NCBI GenBank assembly: GCA_013348845.1
Contig: CP054675.1
Location: forward strand, 1,683,501-1,747,500
From: Candidatus Tepidiaquacella proteinivora
Lineage (GTDB): Bacteria; Bacteroidota; Ignavibacteria; Tepidaquicellales; Tepidaquicellaceae
Direction: 5' to 3'
DNA: 64,000 nt
Positions 18,156 through 28,336 of this stretch are shown in pieces. Position 1 is the stretch's first letter; every line of letters starts with the position of its first letter. The position numbers and the translations under genes were made by a program. The notes under the pieces were generated by a model that was given only the letters and a program-made list of their open reading frames with translations, was not told the origin of the DNA and made no database searches.

Positions 18156-20027
18156 TTAGCTAAAAATTTTCTCCGGGTTATTTAAATAAGAAATAAAAAG
18201 GTCAAGATCTTTGGTTTTTTTATCAAGAAATAAAAGCTTCATATTTACAACTATGTAATTCAGTATTTCTCTAATATCTTTAGACAAAGGATCCATTCTG
18301 TAATTTTGTATAAACTTTATAAATATATAACTTGATTCAGATAGTTTTGCCATCTTATCTATTTTTAATTCTTTAGATAATTTTACAACGTCCTTAAAAT
18401 AAACAAATGTTCTTGATAGTGTTCTTAACGCATTATAAATTTGATATTCGCCTTCTATCTCATCAAGAGATTTAAAAACACCTTCTATACCAAGAATTTT
18501 TTCTTTCAGTATTAATAGTTTTCTTCTTTGTGTTAAGTCGGGAAATTTCTCAGATAGTTTTTTCTCGAGTTCTTTCTTCTCGGCTTCTGTTCTTCTTTTT
18601 CGCTCTTCTTCTTCTTTTTCTTTTATTAGTTTATTTCTTATTTCCTCGATCCTTTCAACAACGGTTTCATAACTTTTATAATCTTCATTTGCAACAAGTT
18701 TTCTGATTAGTATTATTCCGTTTATGAATAAGTTTATATTCTCTTCCGTTAATAAATTAAAACATTTTTCTTTGTCCGCAATTTTTTCTAATACTCTTTT
18801 CATTAATGCTGATATGGTAGCATATATATTAGTAATGATTTCAAATGACATTTCTCTCGAATAACTTACCATGTAATCACATTCAGAAATTATACTCTTC
18901 ATTAGTGGTTCAACGTTTTTTAATAAATTACTTATTTCTCTTTCTCTCTCTTCCTCGTCAAATGTTAGTTTTACTGCTTTTTCTTCTTTTTTCTTTAGTT
19001 GTTTATAACCTTTTTTCTTTTGTGTTGTTTCATGTTCTTTTACTCTTAGTATTTTAACTATTTCGTCTTTTGTTATTGTTTCTTTAATTTTTCCAAGTGC
19101 TTCAGAAATAATTAAGTTTCTTTGGTATATTTCTGTTTCGTATTTTTTAAATTCCTCGCTTTCCCCAGCGTATTTTTCAACTATTTTTTCTTGATCTTCT
19201 TTCTTTTCCACAATTTCATTTGCCATAGTTTCAGTTTTAAAATCTTTAAATTCTTCATCAAAATGATCTATATATATCTTTTTCGTTAAGGTTTTATTTT
19301 CTTTTTCTTCTTTTTTGTCTTCTGTTTTTGGTTTTTCTCTATCTGACATTAAATTGTCCTCGGAATATATTTCTTGTTCTTCTTTCTTTTTTTTATCTTT
19401 TTCTTTCTTTGCATCCTCTTCCTTTGGTAAATCATAAATTTCCTCTGTTGAATTTTTATCTTTCTGTACAATCAATGTTAAGCCTGGCTCTTCTGTTGTT
19501 TCTTCCTGTAAACTTTCTACGGTATGTACATCATTTTTTTCAGATTCTTCTGAAATATTCATTTCTTCGGTTATGCTTTCTGTCTTTGAATTAAGAAATT
19601 CACTTTCCAATGTTTCATATACTTGCTGACTTTCTTCAATGTTTTTTAATATAGTTTCTGTGTTTTCTTTAACAAAATCTTTTTCTTCTTCTTGAATATT
19701 TTCTGTTTCTATTCCAAAGCAAGTTAAAAAGTAATTCTTCAGGTAACCTTTGTCAAGTGTTAGATTATCATTAAAATTTTCGAAGTTAATAACTTCTTCT
19801 TCCGCTTTTTTAATAACAAATAATAGATACGAGCCAAGCCCTTCAAATTGTTTTGTTTTTAAAAGTACATAAGTATATTTAATTAATTCGTCATACGAAC
19901 CTTTCTCTGAAATTTTTTTAAGAACACTTAATAATTTGTATAGTTCTTTGAACTTCTGATTATCTGCATAAGAAAGTAAATCATTTTCTAATTCGTTAAG
20001 AAGATATATAAGGTAATTTTTTTTCAT
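18156..20027 (-). CDS. Large charged helical protein, unknown
   Basis: A 623-residue protein that I do not recognise. The N-terminal part (1-105) is helical and compact. The middle (about 110-310) is low-complexity, rich in Glu and Lys with long charged runs, probably disordered or coiled coil. The C-terminal half (about 330-623) is again predicted helical with hydrophobic heptads. No signal peptide or membrane segment, so likely cytosolic. Its design (compact head, acidic-lysine spacer, helical end) resembles the other large charged proteins of this window. It is first in a reverse-strand run and its upstream region abuts the putative origin. Confidence 0.7.
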   Translation of the reverse strand: MKKNYLIYLLNELENDLLSYADNQKFKELYKLLSVLKKISEKGSYDELIKYTYVLLKTKQFEGLGSYLLFVIKKAEEEVINFENFNDNLTLDKGYLKNYFLTCFGIETENIQEEEKDFVKENTETILKNIEESQQVYETLESEFLNSKTESITEEMNISEESEKNDVHTVESLQEETTEEPGLTLIVQKDKNSTEEIYDLPKEEDAKKEKDKKKKEEQEIYSEDNLMSDREKPKTEDKKEEKENKTLTKKIYIDHFDEEFKDFKTETMANEIVEKKEDQEKIVEKYAGESEEFKKYETEIYQRNLIISEALGKIKETITKDEIVKILRVKEHETTQKKKGYKQLKKKEEKAVKLTFDEEEREREISNLLKNVEPLMKSIISECDYMVSYSREMSFEIITNIYATISALMKRVLEKIADKEKCFNLLTEENINLFINGIILIRKLVANEDYKSYETVVERIEEIRNKLIKEKEEEERKRRTEAEKKELEKKLSEKFPDLTQRRKLLILKEKILGIEGVFKSLDEIEGEYQIYNALRTLSRTFVYFKDVVKLSKELKIDKMAKLSESSYIFIKFIQNYRMDPLSKDIREILNYIVVNMKLLFLDKKTKDLDLFISYLNNPEKIFS

Positions 20028-20100
20028 TAAATATCACTATATATTTCCGTATTCTTTTAATTTAATATACAATAATAAAATTAAATTATAAATTAAATTT

Positions 20101-20536
20101 GTAATGAATAAGAAAACTATTTTTATATTTTGTTTTTTTTTCGGATATTATAAAACAAGGTTATAAAAAATAATTATACTTGACATTAAAATTAAGTTTT
20201 ATAATATTATATTTGTAATATTCTGATTTTATTTTGTTAATACTTTGTTAATAAATTTTATTAAGTTCTCTTAATTTCGGCGTTTTCAAATTATTATCTG
20301 CTCACTATTTAAAGTTATTAACATCTCTTGTAAATTATTATTTTGTTCTTTGAGATAATCTTATGTTTTTATTGAGTTTATATTCGGTTAAATATGTTAA
20401 TAACTTCATACACAATCGTATATAACATATTTAACCGCTAAGTGTTTTTTAAAGTATTTTTTTAAATAAATAAATCTATTGGTTATATTTTGTTAATAAA
20501 TATGATTGGTTATTAATAATAACAACAGTTTTTATA
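20101..20536. other. Putative oriC, upstream half: DnaA-box-like array and AT-rich tract
   Basis: The roughly 500-nt gap between dnaA and the divergent gene contains four exact copies of the 9-mer TGTTAATAA or its complement: 20246-20254 (+), 20315-20323 (-), 20395-20403 (+), 20491-20499 (+). There are near copies at 20235-20243 and 20510-20518. TCATACACA at 20406-20414 differs by one base from the classical TTATNCACA. The 9-mer differs from TGTGGATAA at two positions. An AT-rich stretch (about 20101-20280) could unwind. Origin assignment is inference from position beside dnaA and the repeats. Confidence 0.6.
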
Positions 20537-22057
20537 ATGGGAACACAAAATAATTTAGCAAATAAAAACTTACCGGTTAATGATATTGATCCTAAAAATG
20601 ATAATATACAGATTAATAGCGAAAATGAAGCAAATTTAATATGGGAAAAATTTTTAGATTTACTATCTCATTCTACCAAGGAAAGCGAAATTCAGGCATG
20701 GTTTTCAGTAATTATCCCAAAAAGTTTTTCTGATAATATTCTTACTTTATATGTTCCAAGCAGTGATTATTATGCAATTATAGAAAGAAGGTTTAACAAA
20801 CAAATTACCAAAATTCTTGAGAGCGGGCTTCTTGGTACAAATGGAAAATTAGTTTATGAGGTTTTACCAAGAGAGGAAATTCTTGCAGATAATCATATAG
20901 AGCTACCAAATTATCAAACTAAAACAGAAATTTCTACAAGCAATATTTTTATATCTTCAAATTCAGAAACAGACAGCTTACAAAAAATCCAATCTTATTG
21001 TAATGGTTTATATCCAAGATACACGTTCGAAAATTTTGTTAGAGGAGATAGTAATGAGTTAGCTGCAGCTGTTGCTTATGCAATCGCACAGAACCCAGGT
21101 AATCTATATAATCCGTTTTTTGTTTATGGTGGTGTAGGAATAGGTAAAACACATTTAATACAAGCTATCGGGAATGAAGTTCTCAAACGATTCCCAAATA
21201 AAAGAGTTTATTATACTACTACACCTGACTTTACTACACAATTCACATCAAGCATAGCAAAAGATAGAGGTGATTTTTCTTCCGGCTCTTTCGGAACTAA
21301 GAAATTAGATGCATTTTATAAATCTTTGGATATATTAATTCTTGATGATATTCAAAATCTCGCCTGTAAACAAGGAACACAGGATTTTATTTACCAGATT
21401 TTTAACACTCTTTACAACAATAATAAACATATAATTCTATCCTGCGATAAACCAATTAACCAAATAAAAGATATAGAAGAAAGACTTGTTTCCCGTTTTC
21501 GTTGTGGTATGATTGCAGACATTCAACCACCAAGCTGGGAAATGCGGGTTGCAATAATTAAAAGAAAACTTTCTGAACTTTCTGTTACTTTTTCCGAGGA
21601 AGTAATTCATTTTATTGCTACTAATGTAACTGATAGTATAAGAACAATAGAAAGTTGTATTTCCGGAATAATAACTGAAAGCAGATTCTTATATAATAAT
21701 CAGATTAATTTAGATATTGCAGAAAGAACATTAAACAGGGTTATTGGACACATAAAAAGAACGAAGAATGTATCAATAGAAAATATCATATATACGGTTG
21801 CACAATATTACAAAATATCTGAAAATAGCATACTATCCAAAAAAAGAACAAAGGAAGTTGCTTTTGCCAGACAGGTTGCAATGTATTTAGCAAAACATCT
21901 TACAAATTTAACTTTAGAAACAATCGGTTTAAACTTTGGGGGAAAAGATCATGCAACTGTTCTCTACGCATATAATAGTATAAAAGAACTAATTAAAAGG
22001 GATTCTTCCATTAATAACCAGGTTTTAGAAATTAAAGAAATTTTAGAAAATCTATAA
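20537..22057 (+). CDS. dnaA: Chromosomal replication initiator DnaA
   Basis: A 506-residue AAA+ initiator. Domain I (about 35-115) has the WEKFLDLL and AWF pattern. A variable domain II follows. Domain III carries Walker A GGVGIGKTH, Walker B LDILILDDIQ and the sensor region VSRFRCG. Domain IV has the DnaA signature ending FGGKDHATVLYA, which binds DnaA boxes. Compared with the usual GGRDHTTV, Arg is Lys and the first Thr is Ala, in line with a changed box sequence around the gene. It binds and opens oriC. Long flanking intergenic regions on both sides carry candidate boxes. Confidence 0.97.
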   Translation: MGTQNNLANKNLPVNDIDPKNDNIQINSENEANLIWEKFLDLLSHSTKESEIQAWFSVIIPKSFSDNILTLYVPSSDYYAIIERRFNKQITKILESGLLGTNGKLVYEVLPREEILADNHIELPNYQTKTEISTSNIFISSNSETDSLQKIQSYCNGLYPRYTFENFVRGDSNELAAAVAYAIAQNPGNLYNPFFVYGGVGIGKTHLIQAIGNEVLKRFPNKRVYYTTTPDFTTQFTSSIAKDRGDFSSGSFGTKKLDAFYKSLDILILDDIQNLACKQGTQDFIYQIFNTLYNNNKHIILSCDKPINQIKDIEERLVSRFRCGMIADIQPPSWEMRVAIIKRKLSELSVTFSEEVIHFIATNVTDSIRTIESCISGIITESRFLYNNQINLDIAERTLNRVIGHIKRTKNVSIENIIYTVAQYYKISENSILSKKRTKEVAFARQVAMYLAKHLTNLTLETIGLNFGGKDHATVLYAYNSIKELIKRDSSINNQVLEIKEILENL

Positions 22058-22290
22058 TCTTACACAGAATTGTTAATTTGTTGTTAATATTTAATACTTA
22101 TTAACATAAACTATAAATTATTATTATTATTTTTAATAATTATCAATATTAGGTACAAGTTAATAACGAAGAATTGACATTAAATAATAATGTAAATAAT
22201 ACGCTTTTTTTATATCTTACAATTATAAAATATTATTATTAATATTATTAACAACACTATTATTGTTTCTTTATTATATAATATTTAATT
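22058..22290. other. Putative oriC, downstream half: further DnaA-box-like repeats
   Basis: The 233-nt gap after dnaA has two exact TTATTAACA copies (22098-22106 and 22245-22253) and near copies TGTTAATAT (22082-22090), TGTTAATTT (22071-22079) and AGTTAATAA (22158-22166). The rest is almost pure A/T. Together with the upstream array this makes dnaA the centre of a two-part repeat cluster, a layout known from bipartite origins. Confidence 0.5.
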
Positions 22291-24153
22291 ATGATTGAAA
22301 GACTGTATATTAAAAATTACCTGATAATAAAAGAAGCAAATATTGAATTTACGCCCGGATTAAACATTCTAACCGGAGAAACAGGGGCGGGAAAATCTAT
22401 TATAATTGATGCATTAAGTTTAATATTAGGAGAAAGAGCAGATTATTCAATTATCAGAGATAAAGATGACAAACTTATTGTTGAAGGGATTCTTGATTTT
22501 GCAATGATAAATAAAAACAAAAAATTCGTTAGAGATAATGAGATTATAAAATTTTTAAGAAGTAAAAATATCCCTTCTTTGAACGAAGATAAAGAAGAAT
22601 ATAATACTATAATTATAAGAAGAGAGTTATTTAAGAAAGGAATTAGCAGAAGTTTTATTAATGATTATCCGATATCAATTAATGATTTAAAAAAATTTGG
22701 GAAATTAATAATAGATATACATTCACAAAACGAGCATCAACTATTATTAGATAAAAATACTCATATTCTGCAACTTGATGAATATGTCAAAAGAGAAGAC
22801 AAAAATTTTAATTCTTTATATGAAGAATATGAAAAGTACTATTTAGAATATAAAAATATTATAGAAGAACTAAAGGATTTAATAAACAGAAAAAATGAAT
22901 TTATCAGTAGAAAAGAATTTTTAGAATTTCAGTTAAGAGAAATAAACAATATTAATCCTCAGGAAAAAGAAGATGAAATAATAGAAAAAGAATTAAGTAA
23001 GTTAGAAAACGTTGAAGAAATAACACATTCTGTAAGTAATTGTTTAGAATTATTATCGGGAGAAAGAATAAACATAATAGGAAATATTCATTTTATCATT
23101 AAAGAAATAAGAAAATTAATTCAGTATGATATTCAATTTAGTGATATATTAAAAGATTTAGAAACAGTATATACTATTTTAAAAGAACTAAATAATTCAC
23201 TAAGTAATTATATAACAAATATTGATTTTAATAATGCAAGAATTGAGGAAATAAGAGAAAGATTAGGACAGATTTCATTTTTGAAGAAAAAATATAGAAT
23301 GACAATAAATGAACTTATAGAAAAATCAGAACAATTAAAAAAAGATCTTAACTTTGCAGAGAACTATGATTTTGAAATTGAGAAAAAAGAAAAAGAAAGT
23401 AATTTAATAAAAGAAAAACTGAAAAATATTGCAATAGAAATTTCTAATGTGAGAAAGCGTATCGCAAAAAAGATGGAAGAAAAGATAAAAAAATATTTTA
23501 ATGATGTAGGACTTGAGAATGCAGAATTTTTAATAAAATTTTGGTATAACAAAAAAAGTAACGATAAATATTTTGATATAGAATTTAATGGTAATAATAA
23601 TAAAATAGAAACAACAATTAGTAATTTAGGAATAGATGAAGTAGAGTTTTATATTAATACAAATGTGGTAGAAAAGAAAGACCATAAAATCAGTAAAAAC
23701 AATAATTTAGATCAAAACAATAAAGAAGAAGAATTTTATTTTCCCTTAAAAAAAGTTGCTTCCGGAGGAGAAATTTCAAGAATAATGTTATCTATTAAAG
23801 CAGTACTTTCAGATAAAGATAAAGTGCCAATTCTTGTGTTTGATGAAATTGATTCTGGAGTTAGTGGAAGAATAGCGGATAAAGTTGGTTACATATTAAA
23901 AGAGTTATCAAAGAGTCATCAGATTATTTCAATTACTCACTTACCACAAATAGCAGTATTTGGAGAAAACAATTTGAGAGTGTCAAAACAAATTAAAGAA
24001 ACAAAAAACAGTAAAGAAACAATTACAGTTATTGAGAGATTAAACAGAGAAGAAAAAATAAAAGAGATTGCAAAACTTATTAGTAGCGAAAAAATAACAG
24101 ACGCTTCTTTAAAAGCAGCGGAAGATATGTTAAACTATGCTGAGAAAAAATAA
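22291..24153 (+). CDS. recN: DNA repair protein RecN
   Basis: A 620-residue SMC-like ATPase for double-strand-break repair. Walker A is GETGAGKS (29-36). Two long coiled-coil arms follow (about 155-400). The C-terminal head has the ABC signature ASGGEISRIML and Walker B ILVFDEIDSGVSG. Slightly longer than E. coli RecN because of a charged insert before the signature. It ends convergently 2 nt before the mnmG stop. Confidence 0.95.
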   Translation: MIERLYIKNYLIIKEANIEFTPGLNILTGETGAGKSIIIDALSLILGERADYSIIRDKDDKLIVEGILDFAMINKNKKFVRDNEIIKFLRSKNIPSLNEDKEEYNTIIIRRELFKKGISRSFINDYPISINDLKKFGKLIIDIHSQNEHQLLLDKNTHILQLDEYVKREDKNFNSLYEEYEKYYLEYKNIIEELKDLINRKNEFISRKEFLEFQLREINNINPQEKEDEIIEKELSKLENVEEITHSVSNCLELLSGERINIIGNIHFIIKEIRKLIQYDIQFSDILKDLETVYTILKELNNSLSNYITNIDFNNARIEEIRERLGQISFLKKKYRMTINELIEKSEQLKKDLNFAENYDFEIEKKEKESNLIKEKLKNIAIEISNVRKRIAKKMEEKIKKYFNDVGLENAEFLIKFWYNKKSNDKYFDIEFNGNNNKIETTISNLGIDEVEFYINTNVVEKKDHKISKNNNLDQNNKEEEFYFPLKKVASGGEISRIMLSIKAVLSDKDKVPILVFDEIDSGVSGRIADKVGYILKELSKSHQIISITHLPQIAVFGENNLRVSKQIKETKNSKETITVIERLNREEKIKEIAKLISSEKITDASLKAAEDMLNYAEKK

Positions 24154-24155
24154 TC

Positions 24156-26126
24156 TCATCCCCTCATATATATTAATATAGCAGCAATATCTGATGGATT
24201 AACCCCAGCAATTCTTGATGCCTGGCCTATTGACCGGGGCTTGATTCTCTTTAATTTATCTTTTGCTTCAAGAGAAAGGGATTTTATTTTATCATAAGGA
24301 AAATTTTCAGGAATAGATATATTTTCATTTCTAATGAAAGAATCAACCTGTTCTTGTTGTCTGTTTATATAACCTTCGTATTTTAATTCTATATCTATTT
24401 GATTGATTACCTCCTCATTATCATAAATGGATAACAAAAAATTATTTTCCTCTGAACTGTATAAAGTGTCAGAATATTTTAAAAGGTAGTTCAGTAAATC
24501 TTTAGTTTTAACTTCAGTTCTTTTTACAATATTAGAAAGAAATTCATTTTGTGAAATTATAGAAGAATTCAAAGGTTTCAGAAAATTATTAATAATTTCC
24601 GGCTTTATAGTATGCGTTTTGAAAAAAGTAATGGAGTTTTCGATTAAGTGTTTTTTATGAATTAAATTTTTATATGTTGAATATTCGACCAGTCCTAATT
24701 CATACCCAAGAGGAAGCAGTCTTATATCAGCGTTATCCTGTCGTAATAATAACCTGTATTCGGCTGAAGATGTGAACATTCTGTAAGGTTCAACAGGACA
24801 TTTGTTAATTAAATCATCTATTAAAACCCCAATATATGCTTGATTGCGACGAATTACAACTTGTGGACGATTTTTAATTTTTAGTGCAGCATTAATACCT
24901 GCTATAATACCTTGTGCTGCTGCTTCTTCATATCCGGAAGTTCCGTTAACCTGCCCGGCAAAGTATAAACCAGAACATAGTTTCGTTTCAAGAGTCAGGA
25001 AAATCTGATGTGTAGGAAAAAAATCATACTCAACAGCATATCCGGGTCTTAACATAATTGCATTTTCTAAACCCGGAATTGTTTTTAATGCGTTATATTG
25101 AACCTCTTCTGGAAGAGAAGTTGAAAAGCCGTTCATATAAATTGTTTTCCCATCCAGAGTTTCTGGTTCCAGGAATATTTGATGTCTTGGTTTGTCAGAA
25201 AACCGTGAGATTTTGTCTTCAATTGATGGGCAATAACGAGGTCCAACCCCTTTGATTCTACCTGTGAATAAAGGAGAATCTTTAAAACCTTTTCTTAATT
25301 CTTTATGTGTTTTATCGTTAGTATAAGTAAGATAGCAATTTACTTGTTTTAAGTAAGGAAATTTGTTTTTGTCAGTATAAATTGAAAATGTCATAGGGGG
25401 ATTGTCCCCATATTGTATCTCAAGTTTTGAATAATCAATAGAATTGATATCTAATCTTGGGGGTGTTCCTGTTTTTAATCTACTTGAAACAAAACCTAAT
25501 TGTACCAGATTTTCTGTTAAACCTTGTGCCGAAGGTTCTCCATACCTGCCACCAACATAAGACTTCGTGCCAACATACATAATTGCATTCAGAAAAGTAC
25601 CCGAAGAGATAATTACAGCTTTGCATTTTATAATCAAATTATTTTGTGTTGAAACACCTACTACCTTATACTTTAAAAAATTTCCGTTTTTATTATTTTC
25701 ATCGTTAAAAGATATTAATTTACTGGCATCCTTTTTAGTGATATCTTCAACCAGCAATTTTATTACCGTATCCTGTATTATATTTATGTTATCAAAACCT
25801 TTTAGATAATTAATAGCAGCGAGAACATACTGTTCCTTATCTGACTGACACCGTGGGGACCAGACGGCAGGACCTTTCGATTTGTTTAACATCTTAAATT
25901 GTATTCCTGTTTTATCGGCTAAAATACCCATTGCACCACCGAGCGCATCAATTTCTTTTACTAAGTGTCCCTTTGCCGTTCCCCCAATTGCGGGATTACA
26001 ACTCATTCTACAAATAGCATTTATATCCATTGTAACAATACAAACACTACACCCTATCTTTGAGGCGGCAACCGCAGCCTCAAGCCCTGCATGGCCACAC
26101 CCGACAATTACAATATCAAATTCCAT
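24156..26126 (-). CDS. mnmG: tRNA uridine-5-carboxymethylaminomethyl modification enzyme MnmG
   Basis: A 656-residue FAD protein that with MnmE modifies the wobble uridine of several tRNAs. The dinucleotide motif is [13 protein letters not shown] (7-19), then [18 protein letters not shown] (about 37-54), and the family segments GTFLNA and [13 protein letters not shown] (second half). The C-terminal GidA-associated helical domain ends in [20 protein letters not shown] perfect 28-nt palindrome lies 14 nt before the start codon. mnmG commonly lies near oriC, as here. Confidence 0.96.
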   Translation of the reverse strand: MEFDIVIVGCGHAGLEAAVAASKIGCSVCIVTMDINAICRMSCNPAIGGTAKGHLVKEIDALGGAMGILADKTGIQFKMLNKSKGPAVWSPRCQSDKEQYVLAAINYLKGFDNINIIQDTVIKLLVEDITKKDASKLISFNDENNKNGNFLKYKVVGVSTQNNLIIKCKAVIISSGTFLNAIMYVGTKSYVGGRYGEPSAQGLTENLVQLGFVSSRLKTGTPPRLDINSIDYSKLEIQYGDNPPMTFSIYTDKNKFPYLKQVNCYLTYTNDKTHKELRKGFKDSPLFTGRIKGVGPRYCPSIEDKISRFSDKPRHQIFLEPETLDGKTIYMNGFSTSLPEEVQYNALKTIPGLENAIMLRPGYAVEYDFFPTHQIFLTLETKLCSGLYFAGQVNGTSGYEEAAAQGIIAGINAALKIKNRPQVVIRRNQAYIGVLIDDLINKCPVEPYRMFTSSAEYRLLLRQDNADIRLLPLGYELGLVEYSTYKNLIHKKHLIENSITFFKTHTIKPEIINNFLKPLNSSIISQNEFLSNIVKRTEVKTKDLLNYLLKYSDTLYSSEENNFLLSIYDNEEVINQIDIELKYEGYINRQQEQVDSFIRNENISIPENFPYDKIKSLSLEAKDKLKRIKPRSIGQASRIAGVNPSDIAAILIYMRG

Positions 26127-26139
26127 CTTTTATAATAAT

Positions 26140-26167
26140 AGAGAATGTTTCTTAAGAAACATTCTCT
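26140..26167. promoter_or_regulatory. Perfect 28-nt palindrome between pepF and mnmG
   Basis: The sequence AGAGAATGTTTCTT followed at once by AAGAAACATTCTCT is a perfect 14+14 dyad with no spacer. It lies 37 nt past the pepF stop and 14 nt before the mnmG ATG on the same strand. It may be the pepF terminator (weak T-rich tail ATTATTAT follows), or an operator or leader hairpin of mnmG. Confidence 0.6.
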
Positions 26168-26204
26168 AAAAATTTACTTAATTAATAAAATTTAAAGTAT
26201 CTAT

Positions 26205-28139
26205 TTATTTTATCAAATTTAACTTCTTGGCAATAGCTTCCATTTCATCTAATAAATAATTTAAGCGATTAAATGCTGATACATAAGTCGTTTTATCAGA
26301 CATATCAACCCCGGCAGCTTTTAATAATTCAATCGGATAATTACTACCACCTGATTTTAATAAATTTAAATAGCGTTCTACAGAATTATTTTCACGGTTA
26401 AGTTCCTGATTTAAAACATAATTACTTAATGCCATTGAAGCTATTATGCCTGTACTATATTGATAAACATAAAAATTGTAATAAAAATGAGGAATTCGGC
26501 TCCATTCTACTTGTATATAATCATCAACTATACATATATTATTTTCGTGTCCACAGTATTTTCTTGTAAGCTCTAAATATTTCTGGTTAAGCCAATCAGA
26601 AGTGAGAGATTTACCAGATTCTACCCTTTTATGCATTTCTAATTCAAATTCTGCAAACAGGGTTTGCCTGAATAAAGTACCTCGCACCTGATCAATATAA
26701 CTATCTAACACATAAAGCTTAAAAAGATCATCTTTTTCATTTTTGATTAAGTATTCCATTAACATATTTTCGTTAAAGGTAGAGGCAATTTCAGCAAGAA
26801 AAATTGGATATTGTGATAATGCATATGGTTGATTATTATCAGATAAGTAACTATGTAATGCGTGGCCAAGCTCATGGGTCAAGGTTGAAACTGCGTCATA
26901 TTTACCATTATAATTCATTTTTATAAATGGGTGAATTCCATATACTCCGCTTGAGTATGCACCCGATTGCTTGCCCTTATTAGGATATACATCTATCCAT
27001 CTTGAATTAAATGCTTGTTTTAATATGTTGTTATATTCATCACCAAGAGGTTTCATAGAATTGATTATTATTTCCTGGGCTTCTTCATATGTATATAATT
27101 TTTCAACGGCTGGTACAGCGGAAGCATAAATATCTTCATATTTGAATGTATCAATCTTAAGTAATTGTTTTTTCAAAGTTAAATATCTATGTAGCGTATT
27201 TAAATTTGAGTTAACAGATTCTATTAGTTGTTCATAGACACTAACAGGGATATTATCATCAAACAATTTTGCTTCCAAACAGGTGTTAAAATTATGAACC
27301 ATAGCATTGAAATAATGCTGTTTCACAGCCCCATCCTGAAGTAAAGCAAAAGTATTTTGAAACTTCTTTTGATTTTTCCAAAACTCTCTCATTACTATAC
27401 TTCTATCGGTTGAAATCTTTGAAGAACGATATTTAACATAATTAGCATAGTTTAAAATTACTTTTTCGCCATTACTTAATACGACTTCAACATTAGGTAA
27501 TTCGGAATCATTTAACATATTAGCAACCTTTGATGGTGTTCCGCTAAAAAGTCCTGTTAAAGAAACAATTTTTTGCTGATCATCAGGAAGAACATGTTCT
27601 TTTCCTCTTATTATATCTTCAATTTTAAACCTGTATTGCTCTAACTCTGGCTCTTCTTTGATATATTCATTAAATTTTTCTGAGCCAAGATTAATTACAT
27701 CAGTATTGAAAAAAGAAAGTTTAGAATTAAATTGAACAAATAACGATTGGAGCTCTCCTTTCATTGCCTGAAACAGGGTATTGTTAATATCTGTATTACT
27801 TTGATGACTTGCATATTCATAAAGAATAGAAGCACGCAAATCTATTTCATTTAATAAGTTCAGAAGAGACAGCATATTTTTTGAAGAAGAAGTCCAATTG
27901 ACTTTTGCTTCGTCCAATTTTGACATAAGCAAAGCAACTTCTTCCTTTTCTTTTTTCCAGTCTTCTATTGAAGGAAACAAATCCTCAATTTTCCATGTGT
28001 ATTCTACGGGGATATCTTTTCTTTCAGTAAGAGAGTAATCAGGTATTTCCTTTTCTTGTGAAAAAGAATTGTTCATATATACTGTTATTAAAATTGTTAT
28101 TAAAAGTACACTTACAAAAAAATTTTTAAAGTATTTCAT
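26205..28139 (-). CDS. pepF: Oligoendopeptidase F-like M3B metallopeptidase, predicted exported
   Basis: A 644-residue zinc peptidase that cleaves oligopeptides. The zinc motif is LTHELGHALHSYL (about 418-430), followed at the expected distance by AEIASTFNE, the third ligand helix. The N-terminal helical domain of PepF is complete. Unlike the cytosolic Lactococcus enzyme it begins with a hydrophobic signal peptide (about 8-28, ending NSFSQ), so it probably works in the periplasm. A single gene, transcribed toward mnmG. Confidence 0.92.
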   Translation of the reverse strand: MKYFKNFFVSVLLITILITVYMNNSFSQEKEIPDYSLTERKDIPVEYTWKIEDLFPSIEDWKKEKEEVALLMSKLDEAKVNWTSSSKNMLSLLNLLNEIDLRASILYEYASHQSNTDINNTLFQAMKGELQSLFVQFNSKLSFFNTDVINLGSEKFNEYIKEEPELEQYRFKIEDIIRGKEHVLPDDQQKIVSLTGLFSGTPSKVANMLNDSELPNVEVVLSNGEKVILNYANYVKYRSSKISTDRSIVMREFWKNQKKFQNTFALLQDGAVKQHYFNAMVHNFNTCLEAKLFDDNIPVSVYEQLIESVNSNLNTLHRYLTLKKQLLKIDTFKYEDIYASAVPAVEKLYTYEEAQEIIINSMKPLGDEYNNILKQAFNSRWIDVYPNKGKQSGAYSSGVYGIHPFIKMNYNGKYDAVSTLTHELGHALHSYLSDNNQPYALSQYPIFLAEIASTFNENMLMEYLIKNEKDDLFKLYVLDSYIDQVRGTLFRQTLFAEFELEMHKRVESGKSLTSDWLNQKYLELTRKYCGHENNICIVDDYIQVEWSRIPHFYYNFYVYQYSTGIIASMALSNYVLNQELNRENNSVERYLNLLKSGGSNYPIELLKAAGVDMSDKTTYVSAFNRLNYLLDEMEAIAKKLNLIK

Positions 28140-28336
28140 ACGCTGTTTTATTTTATGTTAAAAAGTTAGTTACAAATTAGCAATATAATTGATTTTATTA
28201 AAGTAATAATAGAAACCAACTTTTATATTATAGTTAATAATTTTAAGAAGTATTAGTAATTACATTTAAACTAAATTGATAAAAAATTATCTTTATTAAT
28301 ACTAATTCGAAAATTTTAAAAAAAGCAATTACTTAA

